Assembly: GCF_031432425.1 (NCBI RefSeq)
Contig: NZ_JAVKPH010000033.1
Location: 1-32,675 of the forward strand
DNA: 32,675 nt
Source of the DNA: Ruixingdingia sedimenti
GTDB lineage: Bacteria; Pseudomonadota; Alphaproteobacteria; Rhodobacterales; Rhodobacteraceae
Reading direction: 5' to 3'
Part shown: piece by piece, positions 8,209 through 15,358 of the stretch
Position numbering within the stretch: position 1 is the stretch's first letter
Layout of the letters: the number at the start of each line of letters is the position of its first letter
Made by a program: the position numbers and the translations under genes
The notes under the pieces: generated by a model
What the model was told of the DNA's origin: nothing
The model's input: only the letters and a program-made list of their open reading frames with translations
Databases searched by the model: none

Positions 8209-8568
8209 ATGGCGAACAACAAGCGAGAGCTGTTCCTCAAGCGCCGCCTGCGCGTGCGGAACAAACTGCGGAAGATGGCCGACGGGCGCCTGCGCCTCTC
8301 GGTCCATCGCTCGAACAAGAACATCAGCGCGCAGCTCATCGACGATGTGCGCGGCGTCACGGTCGCGGCGGCTTCGTCGCTGGAGAAGGACCTTGGCATC
8401 GTGGGCAGGAACAACGTCGAGGCCGCTGCCAAGGTCGGCGCGACGATCGCCGAGCGGGCCAGGAAGGCCGGGGTCGAGACCTGCTATTTCGACCGCGGCG
8501 GTTTCCTCTTTCACGGGAAGGTCAAGGCGCTTGCCGATGCCGCCCGTGAAGGCGGGCTGAAGTTCTGA
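8209..8568 (+). CDS. rplR: 50S ribosomal protein L18
   Basis: The 119-residue product has the basic N-terminus of L18 followed by RLSVHRSNKNISAQLIDD and the C-terminal CYFDRGGFLFHGKVKALADAAREGGL. L18 binds 5S rRNA and is needed for its incorporation in the central protuberance. It follows rplF by 12 bases and is separated from rpsE by a 118-base spacer with two hairpins. Confidence 0.98.
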   Translation: MANNKRELFLKRRLRVRNKLRKMADGRLRLSVHRSNKNISAQLIDDVRGVTVAAASSLEKDLGIVGRNNVEAAAKVGATIAERARKAGVETCYFDRGGFLFHGKVKALADAAREGGLKF

Positions 8569-8575
8569 TCACGGC

Positions 8576-8667
8576 GGGTGGCGCCAGTCGCCACCCCGAT
8601 GATCCGGGGGCGGACCTGCAAGGGCGGCCCACCAGGATTGGCAAGAATCTGGCGTGCCGGGCACGCC
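8576..8667 (+). promoter_or_regulatory. Two stem-loops in rplR-rpsE spacer
   Basis: An 8-bp stem GGGTGGCG/CGCCACCC with loop CCAGT occupies 8576-8596, and a smaller GGCGTG/CACGCC stem occupies 8651-8667, ending just before the strong GGAAGGAA ribosome binding site (8673-8680) of rpsE. No T-tract follows, so termination is unlikely; processing or translational control of rpsE is possible. The structure is seen, the role is inferred. Confidence 0.45.
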
Positions 8668-8686
8668 ATCACGGAAGGAATGCCTC

Positions 8687-9256
8687 ATGGCAGAACGTGA
8701 AAACCGCCGGGAAGGCCGCCGCGAGGACCGTCGCGAGCGCGAGGAAACCCCGGAATTCGCCGACCGTCTGGTCGCGATCAACCGCGTGTCGAAAACCGTG
8801 AAGGGCGGCAAGCGCTTCGGCTTTGCGGCGCTCGTGGTGGTCGGCGACCAGCGCGGCCGCGTGGGCTTCGGCAAGGGCAAGGCGAAAGAAGTGCCCGAGG
8901 CGATCCGCAAGGCCACCGAACAGGCCAAGCGCCAGATGATCCGCGTGCCGCTGCGCGATGGCCGCACCCTGCACCACGACATGGAAGGCCGCCACGGCGC
9001 CGGCAAGGTCGTGATGCGCACCGCCGTTCCGGGGACCGGCATCATCGCCGGCGGCCCGATGCGCGCCGTGTTCGAGATGCTGGGGATCCAGGATGTGGTG
9101 GCGAAATCCATCGGCACCCAGAACCCCTACAACATGATCCGGGCCACGATGGACGGCCTTCGCAAGGAAGCCAGCCCCCGTCTGGTCGCGCAGCGTCGCG
9201 GCAAGAAGGTGGCGGACATCCTGAAGAAGCCCGAAACCGAAGCGTCCGAAGCGTAA
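8687..9256 (+). CDS. rpsE: 30S ribosomal protein S5
   Basis: The 189-residue product carries an acidic/basic N-terminal extension (MAERENRREGRREDRRERE) typical of alphaproteobacteria, then the S5 double-stranded RNA-binding-like domain (NRVSKTVKGGKRFGFAALVVVGD) and C-terminal domain (GRTLHHDMEGRHGAGKVVMR). S5 shapes the mRNA entry channel and decoding accuracy. I chose ATG 8687 because GGAAGGAA lies 6 bases upstream; the ATG at 8654 lies inside a hairpin. Confidence 0.97.
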   Translation: MAERENRREGRREDRREREETPEFADRLVAINRVSKTVKGGKRFGFAALVVVGDQRGRVGFGKGKAKEVPEAIRKATEQAKRQMIRVPLRDGRTLHHDMEGRHGAGKVVMRTAVPGTGIIAGGPMRAVFEMLGIQDVVAKSIGTQNPYNMIRATMDGLRKEASPRLVAQRRGKKVADILKKPETEASEA

Positions 9257-9268
9257 GGAGCGACGACA

Positions 9269-9457
9269 ATGGCGAAAACCATCGTTGTGAAGCAGATCGC
9301 TTCGCCCGCCCGCCGCCCCGACATTCAGCGTCGCACGCTGATCGGGCTGGGCCTGAACAAGATGAACCGCACCCGCGAGCTGGAAGATACCCCGGCCGTC
9401 CGCGGCATGGTCAACAAGATCCCGCATCTTGTGAAGATCATCGAGGAACGCGGCTGA
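9269..9457 (+). CDS. rpmD: 50S ribosomal protein L30
   Basis: The 62-residue product (MAKTIVVKQIASPARRPDIQ..., LIGLGLNKMNRTRELEDTPAVRGMVNKI) matches L30 in length and motif. L30 is a small protein near 5S rRNA. RBS is TAAGGAGCGACGAC. In most bacteria rplO follows immediately; here two hairpins, a terminator-like site and a small acidic gene intervene. Confidence 0.97.
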   Translation: MAKTIVVKQIASPARRPDIQRRTLIGLGLNKMNRTRELEDTPAVRGMVNKIPHLVKIIEERG

Positions 9458-9462
9458 TCGCA

Positions 9463-9528
9463 GGGCGGGAGTTCCCGCCCGGCCGTTGCCCATCTGCGCC
9501 CCGCCCGTAACGGCGGGGCGTTTCCTTT
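9463..9528 (+). terminator. Tandem hairpins and terminator-like site after rpmD
   Basis: A first hairpin GGGCGGGA/TCCCGCCC (9463-9480, turn of AGTT) is followed by a 9-bp stem CGCCCCGCC (9497-9505) with GGCGGGGCG (9512-9520), loop CGTAAC, and then TTTCCTTT. The second has the form of an intrinsic terminator with an imperfect U-tract, so partial readthrough into the downstream gene is plausible. Confidence 0.6.
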
Positions 9529-9552
9529 GCGCCCACCGGACAGGAGACGGCG

Positions 9553-9891
9553 ATGGACATGCTTACCCAGAAGTCGGAAACCGAGAATGCCTTCCGCGAG
9601 ATGGCGGCGCAGGGGCCCGTGCCCGAATACGCGGATGTCGAGTTCCAGTTCGTTCCCGAGGGCGACGATGCCGACTGGGACGCGCTGACCGAAGCGTTCG
9701 AGGAACTGGACTACGAGGTCGAGTGGTATCAGGGCGACGACGCCAATGACCGCTGGATCGAGGTGATCGTGGGCGACTGCCCGGTGACTTTCGATGCCGT
9801 CTGGACGCATGAGGAGCGGCTGTCCGTTCTTGCGGCGGTCCACGGTTTCGCGCCGCGGGGCTGGACGCTGTTCGTCGACGCACAGGACTGA
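9553..9891 (+). CDS. RraB-like acidic protein (putative RNase E regulator)
   Basis: The 112-residue, strongly acidic product is not a ribosomal protein. It contains DADWDALTEAFEELDYEVEW, a region rich in Glu/Asp, and ends with LAAVHGFAPRGWTLF. This resembles the RraB family, small acidic proteins that bind and inhibit RNase E (a family hallmark is a closing hydrophobic-G-W element). I recognise the likeness by eye only; the family call is moderate and the regulatory role is inference. The ATG at 9553 has ACAGGAGACGGC 5-14 bases upstream. The gene lies between a terminator-like site after rpmD and a promoter before rplO, inside the spc operon. Alternative: an uncharacterised acidic protein of ferredoxin-like fold. 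Confidence 0.6.
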   Translation: MDMLTQKSETENAFREMAAQGPVPEYADVEFQFVPEGDDADWDALTEAFEELDYEVEWYQGDDANDRWIEVIVGDCPVTFDAVWTHEERLSVLAAVHGFAPRGWTLFVDAQD

Positions 9892-9909
9892 GGCCGCCGC
9901 TCATCCCGC

Positions 9910-9938
9910 TTGCCACCCGCCGCGGCGGCGTGTTAAGC
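9910..9938 (+). promoter_or_regulatory. Candidate promoter for rplO-secY-adk
   Basis: TTGCCA (9910-9915) and TTAAGC (9933-9938) are 17 bases apart. The spacer contains a perfect 12-bp palindrome CCGCCGCGGCGG (9917-9928), and an inverted repeat GTGAC-CGTCT-GTCAC follows at 9946-9960, near the expected start of transcription. The transcript would have a leader of about 85 bases before rplO. Motif-based inference. Confidence 0.5.
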
Positions 9939-10031
9939 GCCCCGCGTGACCGTCTGTCACGGAATCAACAAGAACGCCGCGTTGTCCGCATCCGTCGCAG
10001 GTATGGACATTCCGGCTTTGGAGTATGCGAC

Positions 10032-10517
10032 ATGAAACTGCATGAACTGCGCGACAATCCCGGCGCTGCCAAAAAGCAAAAGCGCGTGGCGCGCGGCCCG
10101 GGTTCGGGCAAGGGCAAGACCGCGGGCCGCGGCATCAAGGGCCAGAAATCGCGTTCGGGCGTGGCGCTGAACGGGTATGAAGGCGGCCAGATGCCGCTCT
10201 ACCGGCGTCTGCCGAAGCGCGGCTTCAACAAGCCGAATCGTGCTGTCTGGGCGGTGGTCAACCTCGGCCTGATCCAGAAATTCGTCGAGGCCGGCAAGCT
10301 CGACATCGCGAACGAGATCACCGAGGACGCGCTGGTCGCGGCCGGCCTGACCTCCAACAAGCGTGACGGCATCCGCGTCCTCGCCAAGGGCGAGATCACC
10401 GCGGCGCTGAAGCTGGTGGTGTCTGGCGCGTCGAAATCGGCGGTCGAGGCGGTGGAAAAGGCCGGCGGCAGCATCACGCTGACCAAAGCGGCCCCGGCGG
10501 CGGAAGCGGCCGAATAA
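10032..10517 (+). CDS. rplO: 50S ribosomal protein L15
   Basis: The 161-residue product starts MKLHELRDNPGAAKKQKRVARG and has the Gly-rich basic stretch GPGSGKGKTAGRGIKGQKSRSG and GGQMPLYRRLPKRGF typical of L15, a late-binding 50S protein. ATG 10032 matches the family start; the longer frame from 9930 covers the promoter region. An Ala/Glu-rich tail ends the protein. It is followed by a 114-base spacer with hairpins, then secY. Confidence 0.97.
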   Translation: MKLHELRDNPGAAKKQKRVARGPGSGKGKTAGRGIKGQKSRSGVALNGYEGGQMPLYRRLPKRGFNKPNRAVWAVVNLGLIQKFVEAGKLDIANEITEDALVAAGLTSNKRDGIRVLAKGEITAALKLVVSGASKSAVEAVEKAGGSITLTKAAPAAEAAE

Positions 10518-10566
10518 GAGGTTGTGAGCGGGCGCGATCCCGCTTACATCATCACCAGTTTTCCCG

Positions 10567-10597
10567 CGCCGCCGACCCGGAAAACGGTTCGGCGGCG
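10567..10597 (+). promoter_or_regulatory. Stem-loop in rplO-secY spacer
   Basis: CGCCGCCGA (10567-10575) pairs perfectly with TCGGCGGCG (10589-10597), with two inner C-G pairs past a bulged T. A weaker AGCGGG/CCCGCT hairpin lies about 30 bases upstream. Only TTG follows, so this is not a classical terminator. It could set the ratio of L15 to SecY by attenuation or mRNA processing; that is inference. Confidence 0.45.
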
Positions 10598-10631
10598 TTG
10601 TCGTGACAGGCCAGCGAAGGAATAACCAGGC

Positions 10632-11990
10632 ATGGCATCCGCTGCGGAACAAATGGCGGCAAACCTCAGCTGGAGCGCGCTCGGCAAGGCGACCGATCTG
10701 CGCCAGAGGATCTTCTTCACCATCGGGCTGCTGATCGTCTACCGGATCGGGACCTATATCCCGGTCCCCGGCATCGACGGTCTGGCGCTGCGCGAGTTCA
10801 TGGACGAGGCCGCGGCCGGTATCGGCGGCATGCTGAACATGTTCACCGGCGGCGCGATTTCCCGCATGGGGATCTTCGCGCTCGGCATCATGCCCTATAT
10901 CTCGGCCTCGATCATCGTGCAGCTGCTGACGACGATGCTGCCCTCGATGCAGTCGCTGCGCAAGGAAGGCGAGGCGGGGCGCAAGAAGATCAACCAGTAC
11001 ACCCGCTATGGCACCGTGGCGCTGGCGATCTTCCAGGCCTGGGGCATCGCCGTCAGCCTGGAGGCCGGCGATCTGGCGCACGAACCGGGGATGTTCTTCA
11101 AGCTGGCCTGCGTGATCACGCTGGTGGGCGGCACGATGTTCCTGATGTGGGTGGGCGAACAGATCACCGCGCGCGGCATCGGCAACGGCATCTCGCTCAT
11201 CATCTTCGTGGGCATCGTGGCGGAAATCCCCGCCGCGCTGGCGCAGTTCTTCAGCCAGGGCCGGTCGGGCGCGATCCATCCGGGCGTGATCATCGGGGTG
11301 ATCCTGATGGTCGTGGCGGTGATCGCCTTCGTCGTGTTCATGGAACGCGCGCTGCGCAAGATCCATATCCAGTATCCGCGCCGTCAGGTCGGGATGAAGA
11401 TCTATGACGGCGGCTCGTCGCACCTGCCGATCAAGGTGAACCCGGCGGGCGTGATCCCGGCGATCTTCGCCTCGTCGCTGCTGTTGCTGCCGACGACGAT
11501 CGCGACCTTCTCGGGCCAGCAGACCGGCCCGGTGATGAGCACGATCCTCGCCTATTTCGGCCCGGGCCAGCCGCTCTACCTGCTGTTCTTCGCCGGCATG
11601 ATCGCGTTCTTCACCTATTTCTACACCGCCAACGTCGCCTTCAAGGTCGATGACGTGGCCGAGAACCTGAAGAACCAGAACGGTTTCATCCCCGGCATCC
11701 GCCCGGGCAAGAAGACCGAGGAATATCTGGAACATGTCGTCAACCGCGTGCTGGTGATCGGCGCCGCCTATCTGGTCGCGGTCTGCATGCTGCCCGAGGT
11801 GCTGCGCAACGAACTGGCGGTGCCGTTCTATTTCGGCGGCACGTCGGTGCTGATCGTGGTGTCGGTGACGATGGACACCATCAACCAGGTGCAGTCGCAT
11901 CTGCTGGCGCACCAGTATGAAGGTCTGATCGAACGGTCCCAGCTGCGCGGCAAGAAACGCAGCGGGCCGAAGGTGCCGTCGCGGCGGTAA
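10632..11990 (+). CDS. secY: Protein translocase subunit SecY
   Basis: The 452-residue polytopic membrane protein has about ten hydrophobic segments and SecY signatures: VYRIGTYIPVPGID near residues 36-49, GIGNGISLIIFVGIVAEIPA and the loop YPRRQVG. It forms the protein-conducting channel with SecE and SecG in the inner membrane. Placement after rplO in the spc operon is conserved. RBS is GAAGGAA. The basic C-terminus (KKRSGPKVPSRR) may contact the ribosome. adk follows 17 bases later. Confidence 0.98.
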   Translation: MASAAEQMAANLSWSALGKATDLRQRIFFTIGLLIVYRIGTYIPVPGIDGLALREFMDEAAAGIGGMLNMFTGGAISRMGIFALGIMPYISASIIVQLLTTMLPSMQSLRKEGEAGRKKINQYTRYGTVALAIFQAWGIAVSLEAGDLAHEPGMFFKLACVITLVGGTMFLMWVGEQITARGIGNGISLIIFVGIVAEIPAALAQFFSQGRSGAIHPGVIIGVILMVVAVIAFVVFMERALRKIHIQYPRRQVGMKIYDGGSSHLPIKVNPAGVIPAIFASSLLLLPTTIATFSGQQTGPVMSTILAYFGPGQPLYLLFFAGMIAFFTYFYTANVAFKVDDVAENLKNQNGFIPGIRPGKKTEEYLEHVVNRVLVIGAAYLVAVCMLPEVLRNELAVPFYFGGTSVLIVVSVTMDTINQVQSHLLAHQYEGLIERSQLRGKKRSGPKVPSRR

Positions 11991-12007
11991 TCAGGGACAG
12001 AGGGAAC

Positions 12008-12658
12008 ATGCCGAACATCATTCTGCTGGGGCCGCCGGGCGCGGGCAAGGGAACGCAGGCCAAACGTCTGGAGGAAGAGCGCGGCATGGTCCAGCTGTCC
12101 ACTGGCGACATGCTGCGCGCCGCCCGGTCCTCGGGCACCGAAATGGGCAAGAAGGTCGCCGCCGTGATGGACCGGGGCGATCTGGTGACGGACGAGATCG
12201 TGATCGGCCTGATCGAGGAAAAGCTGACCGGCGAATCCGGCGGCGGCTTCATCTTCGACGGCTTCCCCCGCACGCTCGGCCAGGCCGACGCGCTCGGCGC
12301 GCTGATGGACCGGGTGGGCAAAAAGCTCGACGCGGTGATCGAGATGCAGGTGGACGACGCGGCCCTCGTCGCGCGCATCACCGGGCGCTATACCTGCGGC
12401 AACTGCGGCGCAGTCTACCACGACGTGACCAGGCCGACCAAGGTCAAGGACACCTGCGACGTCTGCGGCAGCCACGACATGAAGCGGCGCGCCGACGACA
12501 ACGAGGAGTCGCTGCGCCAGCGGCTGATGGAATACTACAAGAAGACCTCGCCGCTGATCGGCTACTACCATGCCAAGGGCCTGCTGAACGGCGTCGACGG
12601 TCTGGCGCCGATGGATCAGGTGGCGGCCGCCATCGCGAAAGTGCTTGACAAGGGCTGA
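12008..12658 (+). CDS. adk: Adenylate kinase, zinc-type LID
   Basis: The 216-residue enzyme interconverts ATP + AMP and 2 ADP in the cytosol. Walker A GPPGAGKGT is at residues 8-16 and the FDGFPRT AMP-binding motif near 83-89. The LID carries Cys130, Cys133, Cys150 and Cys153 (CGNC...CDVC), a four-cysteine site expected to hold structural zinc, as known for some bacterial adenylate kinases. It is co-directional with secY (17 bases) and precedes a new promoter for rpsM. Confidence 0.97.
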   Translation: MPNIILLGPPGAGKGTQAKRLEEERGMVQLSTGDMLRAARSSGTEMGKKVAAVMDRGDLVTDEIVIGLIEEKLTGESGGGFIFDGFPRTLGQADALGALMDRVGKKLDAVIEMQVDDAALVARITGRYTCGNCGAVYHDVTRPTKVKDTCDVCGSHDMKRRADDNEESLRQRLMEYYKKTSPLIGYYHAKGLLNGVDGLAPMDQVAAAIAKVLDKG

Positions 12659-12664
12659 CCCGGC

Positions 12665-12693
12665 TTGACGGGGGGGGCAAAAGCCCATAGACC
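12665..12693 (+). promoter_or_regulatory. Promoter of the rpsM-rpsK-rpoA-rplQ unit
   Basis: TTGACG (12665-12670) and TAGACC (12688-12693) are 17 bases apart. An overlapping reading, CATAGA at 12686-12691, would have a 15-base spacer. Eight consecutive G (12670-12677) run from the last base of the -35 into the spacer. The TAGA-type -10 matches the tRNA-Arg promoter in this window. Transcription would start near 12700, leaving about 140 bases of structured leader. Confidence 0.65.
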
Positions 12694-12788
12694 ACGGCGT
12701 CCCGCAAGGGAATCGTCCGGGCCGCTGTGGTTTCGACGAACACCTCCCAAGACGATGCAAGTGGCCCGAGGCGCCGTCCCCGGGCTTG

Positions 12789-12835
12789 CGTTGTGAAAAA
12801 AGGTTCCGGGATTACGGAACCGCAACGAAAGGAAG
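12789..12835 (+). promoter_or_regulatory. Structured rpsM leader hairpin next to the RBS
   Basis: GGTTCCG (12802-12808) pairs perfectly with CGGAACC (12815-12821) around loop GGATTA, and an outer CGTTG/CAACG stem (12789-12793 with 12823-12827) flanks an A-rich internal loop. The structure ends immediately before AAAGGAAG (12828-12835), the ribosome binding site of the GTG-started rpsM. Upstream in the same leader is TCCC-GCAA-GGGA. The position suggests translational autoregulation of the alpha operon by a ribosomal protein; this is inference. Confidence 0.55.
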
Positions 12836-12841
12836 ACAGGC

Positions 12842-13210
12842 GTGGCCCGTATCGCTGGCGTCAACATCCCCACCGGCAAGCGCGTTCCCATCGCGCTGAC
12901 CTATATCCACGGCATCGGCGCGCATGTCGCCAGCCAGATCTGCGAAGCCGTCGGCATCGAGCCGACGCGCCGCGTGAACCAGCTTTCGGATGCCGAAGTG
13001 CTGGCGATCCGCGAACATATCGACGCCAACTTCACCGTCGAGGGCGACCTGCGCCGCGAGGTGTCGACCAATATCAAGCGTCTGATGGACCTCGGCTGCT
13101 ATCGCGGCCTGCGCCATCGCCGCAACCTGCCCGTGCGCGGTCAGCGCACCCACACCAACGCCCGTACCCGCAAGGGCCCGGCGAAGCCGATCGCCGGCAA
13201 GAAGAAATAA
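12842..13210 (+). CDS. rpsM: 30S ribosomal protein S13 (GTG start)
   Basis: The 122-residue product (M)ARIAGVNIPTGKRVPIALTYIHG is full-length S13, ending in GLRHRRNLPVRGQRTHTNARTRKG and a Lys-rich tail that reaches tRNA in the P site. The start is GTG at 12842, behind AAAGGAAGACAGGC; no ATG fits. In E. coli the alpha operon is repressed by S4 at a leader that overlaps rpsM, which also uses GTG; whether the same logic applies here is unknown, and rpsD is absent from this cluster. Confidence 0.97.
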   Translation: MARIAGVNIPTGKRVPIALTYIHGIGAHVASQICEAVGIEPTRRVNQLSDAEVLAIREHIDANFTVEGDLRREVSTNIKRLMDLGCYRGLRHRRNLPVRGQRTHTNARTRKGPAKPIAGKKK

Positions 13211-13225
13211 GCGGAGGGCAGAGGA

Positions 13226-13615
13226 ATGGCACGCGACAAGACCCGCATGAAGAAGAAGGAACGCAAGAACATCGCCGCCGGCGTTGCTCATGTGAATTCC
13301 AGCTTCAACAACACCAAGATCCTGATCTCCGACGTGCAGGGCAACGCGATCTCGTGGTCGTCCGCCGGCACGATGGGCTTCAAGGGCAGCCGCAAATCGA
13401 CCCCCTACGCTGCCCAGATGGCCGCCGAGGATGCCGGCCGCAAGGCGCAGGAACACGGCGTCCGCACGCTCGAGGTCGAGGTGCAGGGCCCCGGTTCGGG
13501 CCGCGAATCGGCGCTGCGCGCGCTGGCGGCGGTGGGCTTTTCCATCACCTCGATCCGCGATGTGACCCCGATTGCGCACAACGGCTGCCGCCCGCCGAAG
13601 CGCCGCCGGGTGTAA
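13226..13615 (+). CDS. rpsK: 30S ribosomal protein S11
   Basis: The 129-residue product has the S11 segments AHVNSSFNNTKILISDVQGNAIS, GSRKSTPYAAQMAAEDAG and the C-terminal DVTPIAHNGCRPPKRRRV. S11 lies on the 30S platform near the Shine-Dalgarno helix. It follows rpsM by 15 bases. A GC-rich inverted repeat CGGGCCG/CGGCCCG lies in the 114-base spacer before rpoA. Confidence 0.98.
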   Translation: MARDKTRMKKKERKNIAAGVAHVNSSFNNTKILISDVQGNAISWSSAGTMGFKGSRKSTPYAAQMAAEDAGRKAQEHGVRTLEVEVQGPGSGRESALRALAAVGFSITSIRDVTPIAHNGCRPPKRRRV

Positions 13616-13716
13616 GGGGTACACTAGAACACCGGGCCGTGCCTCTGGCGCGGCCCGTAGCGTCATTTCAGATCCTCGGGCGTCCGCCGCTTTGGGCATG
13701 GGTAGCGGACAAGAAT

Positions 13717-13721
13717 GGAGG
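13717..13721 (+). promoter_or_regulatory. RBS fixing the rpoA start
   Basis: GGAGG at 13717-13721 lies 8 bases before the ATG at 13730. It overlaps the alternative in-frame ATG at 13715, so the shorter start, which also fits the RpoA family N-terminus, is the correct one. Confidence 0.8.
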
Positions 13722-13729
13722 CGACACGC

Positions 13730-14746
13730 ATGATCCACAAGAACTGGCAGGAACTGATCAAGCCCACGCAGCTTGACGTCCGGCCCGGCGCCGATCCGTC
13801 GCGCGTGGCGACGGTCGTGGCCGAACCGCTGGAGCGCGGCTTCGGCCTGACGCTCGGCAACGCCCTGCGCCGCGTGCTCATGTCCTCGCTTCAGGGGGCG
13901 GCGATCACCGCGGTGCAGATCGACAACGTGCTGCACGAATTCACCAGCCTGACCGGCGTGCGCGAAGATGTCACCGACATCGTGCTGAACCTCAAGGGTG
14001 TCGCGATCCGTATGGAGGTCGAGGGGCCGAAACGGCTGTCGATTTCCGCGCGCGGGCCCCGCATCGTTACCGCCGGCGACATTTCCGAATCGAACGGGAT
14101 CGAGATCCTGAACAAGGATCACGTGATCTGCCACCTCGACGATGGCGCCGAACTGTTCATGGAACTGACGGTGACCACCGGCAAGGGCTATGTCGCGGCC
14201 GACAAGAACAAGCCCGAGGATGCGCCGATCGGCCTGATCGCCATCGACGCCATCTTCTCGCCGGTCAAGAAGGTCAGCTACGAAGTCACACCCACCCGCG
14301 AGGGGCAGGTGCTCGACTACGACAAGCTGACGATGAAGGTGGAAACCGACGGCAGCCTGACCCCCGAAGACGCCGTGGCCTACGCCGCGCGCATCCTTCA
14401 GGATCAGCTGTCGATCTTCGTCAACTTCGACGAACCCGAACAGGCCGGCAAGGGCGAGGTCGACACCGGCCTCGAATTCAACCCGCTGCTGCTCAAGAAG
14501 GTGGACGAACTGGAACTTTCGGTCCGTTCGGCCAACTGCCTCAAGAACGACAACATCGTCTATATTGGCGACCTCATCCAGAAGACCGAGGCGGAAATGC
14601 TCCGCACCCCGAACTTCGGCCGCAAGTCCCTGAACGAGATCAAGGAAGTGCTGTCGGGCATGGGCCTGCACCTTGGCATGGAAGTCGAGGACTGGCCGCC
14701 GGAGAACATCGAGGATCTGGCCAAGCGGTTCGAGGACCAGTTCTGA
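13730..14746 (+). CDS. rpoA: DNA-directed RNA polymerase subunit alpha
   Basis: The 338-residue product starts MIHKNWQELIKPTQLDV and has the N-terminal assembly domain (VVAEPLERGFGLTLGNALRRVL near residues 29-50), a flexible linker around 235-250 and the C-terminal domain (LSVRSANCLKNDNI, then TPNFGRKSLNEIKEVL) that contacts UP elements and activators. Alpha dimerises to nucleate core RNA polymerase. Location between rpsK and rplQ is conserved. Confidence 0.98.
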   Translation: MIHKNWQELIKPTQLDVRPGADPSRVATVVAEPLERGFGLTLGNALRRVLMSSLQGAAITAVQIDNVLHEFTSLTGVREDVTDIVLNLKGVAIRMEVEGPKRLSISARGPRIVTAGDISESNGIEILNKDHVICHLDDGAELFMELTVTTGKGYVAADKNKPEDAPIGLIAIDAIFSPVKKVSYEVTPTREGQVLDYDKLTMKVETDGSLTPEDAVAYAARILQDQLSIFVNFDEPEQAGKGEVDTGLEFNPLLLKKVDELELSVRSANCLKNDNIVYIGDLIQKTEAEMLRTPNFGRKSLNEIKEVLSGMGLHLGMEVEDWPPENIEDLAKRFEDQF

Positions 14747-14752
14747 TTTCGC

Positions 14753-14832
14753 CCGGGCGGGGCATGCCCCCGCCCGGCCGTCACCCCGGGCAATCCCGCC
14801 CCAACGACGCCGCGGCAACGCACCGCGGCAAC
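14753..14832 (+). promoter_or_regulatory. Strong hairpin and 13-bp tandem repeat in rplQ leader
   Basis: CCGGGCGGGG (14753-14762) pairs perfectly with 14768-14777 over loop CATGC, with no T-tract after it. Downstream, CCGCGGCAAC occurs at 14810-14819 and again at 14823-14832, a direct repeat with 13-base period (12 of 13 bases match). The stem could be a processing or pausing site separating rpoA from rplQ; the repeat could be a protein-binding site or a slippage product. Confidence 0.5.
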
Positions 14833-14863
14833 ACAAAGCAAAACGAGACGATAGGAGACCATC

Positions 14864-15283
14864 ATGCGTCACGCCCGCGGATACCGCCGCCTCAACCGTA
14901 CCCATGAACACCGCAAGGCGCTGTTCGCCAACATGGCCGGCTCGCTGATCGAGCATGAGCAGATCAAGACCACCCTGCCCAAGGCCAAGGAACTGCGCCC
15001 GATCGTGGAAAAGCTGATCACGCTGGCCAAGCGCGGCGACCTGCACGCCCGCCGTCAGGCGGCGGCGCAGCTCAAGCAGGACAAGCATGTCGAGCGGCTG
15101 TTCGAAATCCTCGGCCCCCGCTACAAGGAACGTCAGGGCGGCTATATCCGTGTGCTGAAGGCGGGCTTCCGCTATGGCGACATGGCGCCGATGGCGATCA
15201 TCGAATTCGTCGACCGCGATCCTTCCGCCAAGGGTGCCGCCGATCTGGCCCGCCTCGAGGCTGAAGAGGCCGCCGAAGACTGA
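14864..15283 (+). CDS. rplQ: 50S ribosomal protein L17
   Basis: The 139-residue product starts MRHARGYRRLNRTHEHRKALFANM and has the L17 pattern EHEQIKTTLPKAKELRPIVEKLITLAK, then the C-terminal GGYIRVLKAGFRYGDMAPMAIIEFVDR. L17 lies at the tunnel exit side of the 50S. RBS is GATAGGAGACC. It is the last gene of the ribosomal cluster and is followed by a strong terminator. Confidence 0.98.
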   Translation: MRHARGYRRLNRTHEHRKALFANMAGSLIEHEQIKTTLPKAKELRPIVEKLITLAKRGDLHARRQAAAQLKQDKHVERLFEILGPRYKERQGGYIRVLKAGFRYGDMAPMAIIEFVDRDPSAKGAADLARLEAEEAAED

Positions 15284-15304
15284 TCCCGGCCGATGGCCGA
15301 CCGG

Positions 15305-15343
15305 AACCCGCCGGGCGCCCCGCGCCCGGCGGGTTTTCGTTTG
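15305..15343 (+). terminator. Rho-independent terminator after rplQ
   Basis: A perfect 14-bp stem (AACCCGCCGGGCGC at 15305-15318 with 15322-15335), three-base loop, runs directly into TTTTCGTTTG. It closes the alpha operon. Confidence 0.85.
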
Positions 15344-15358
15344 TCCGGGCCCCATGGC

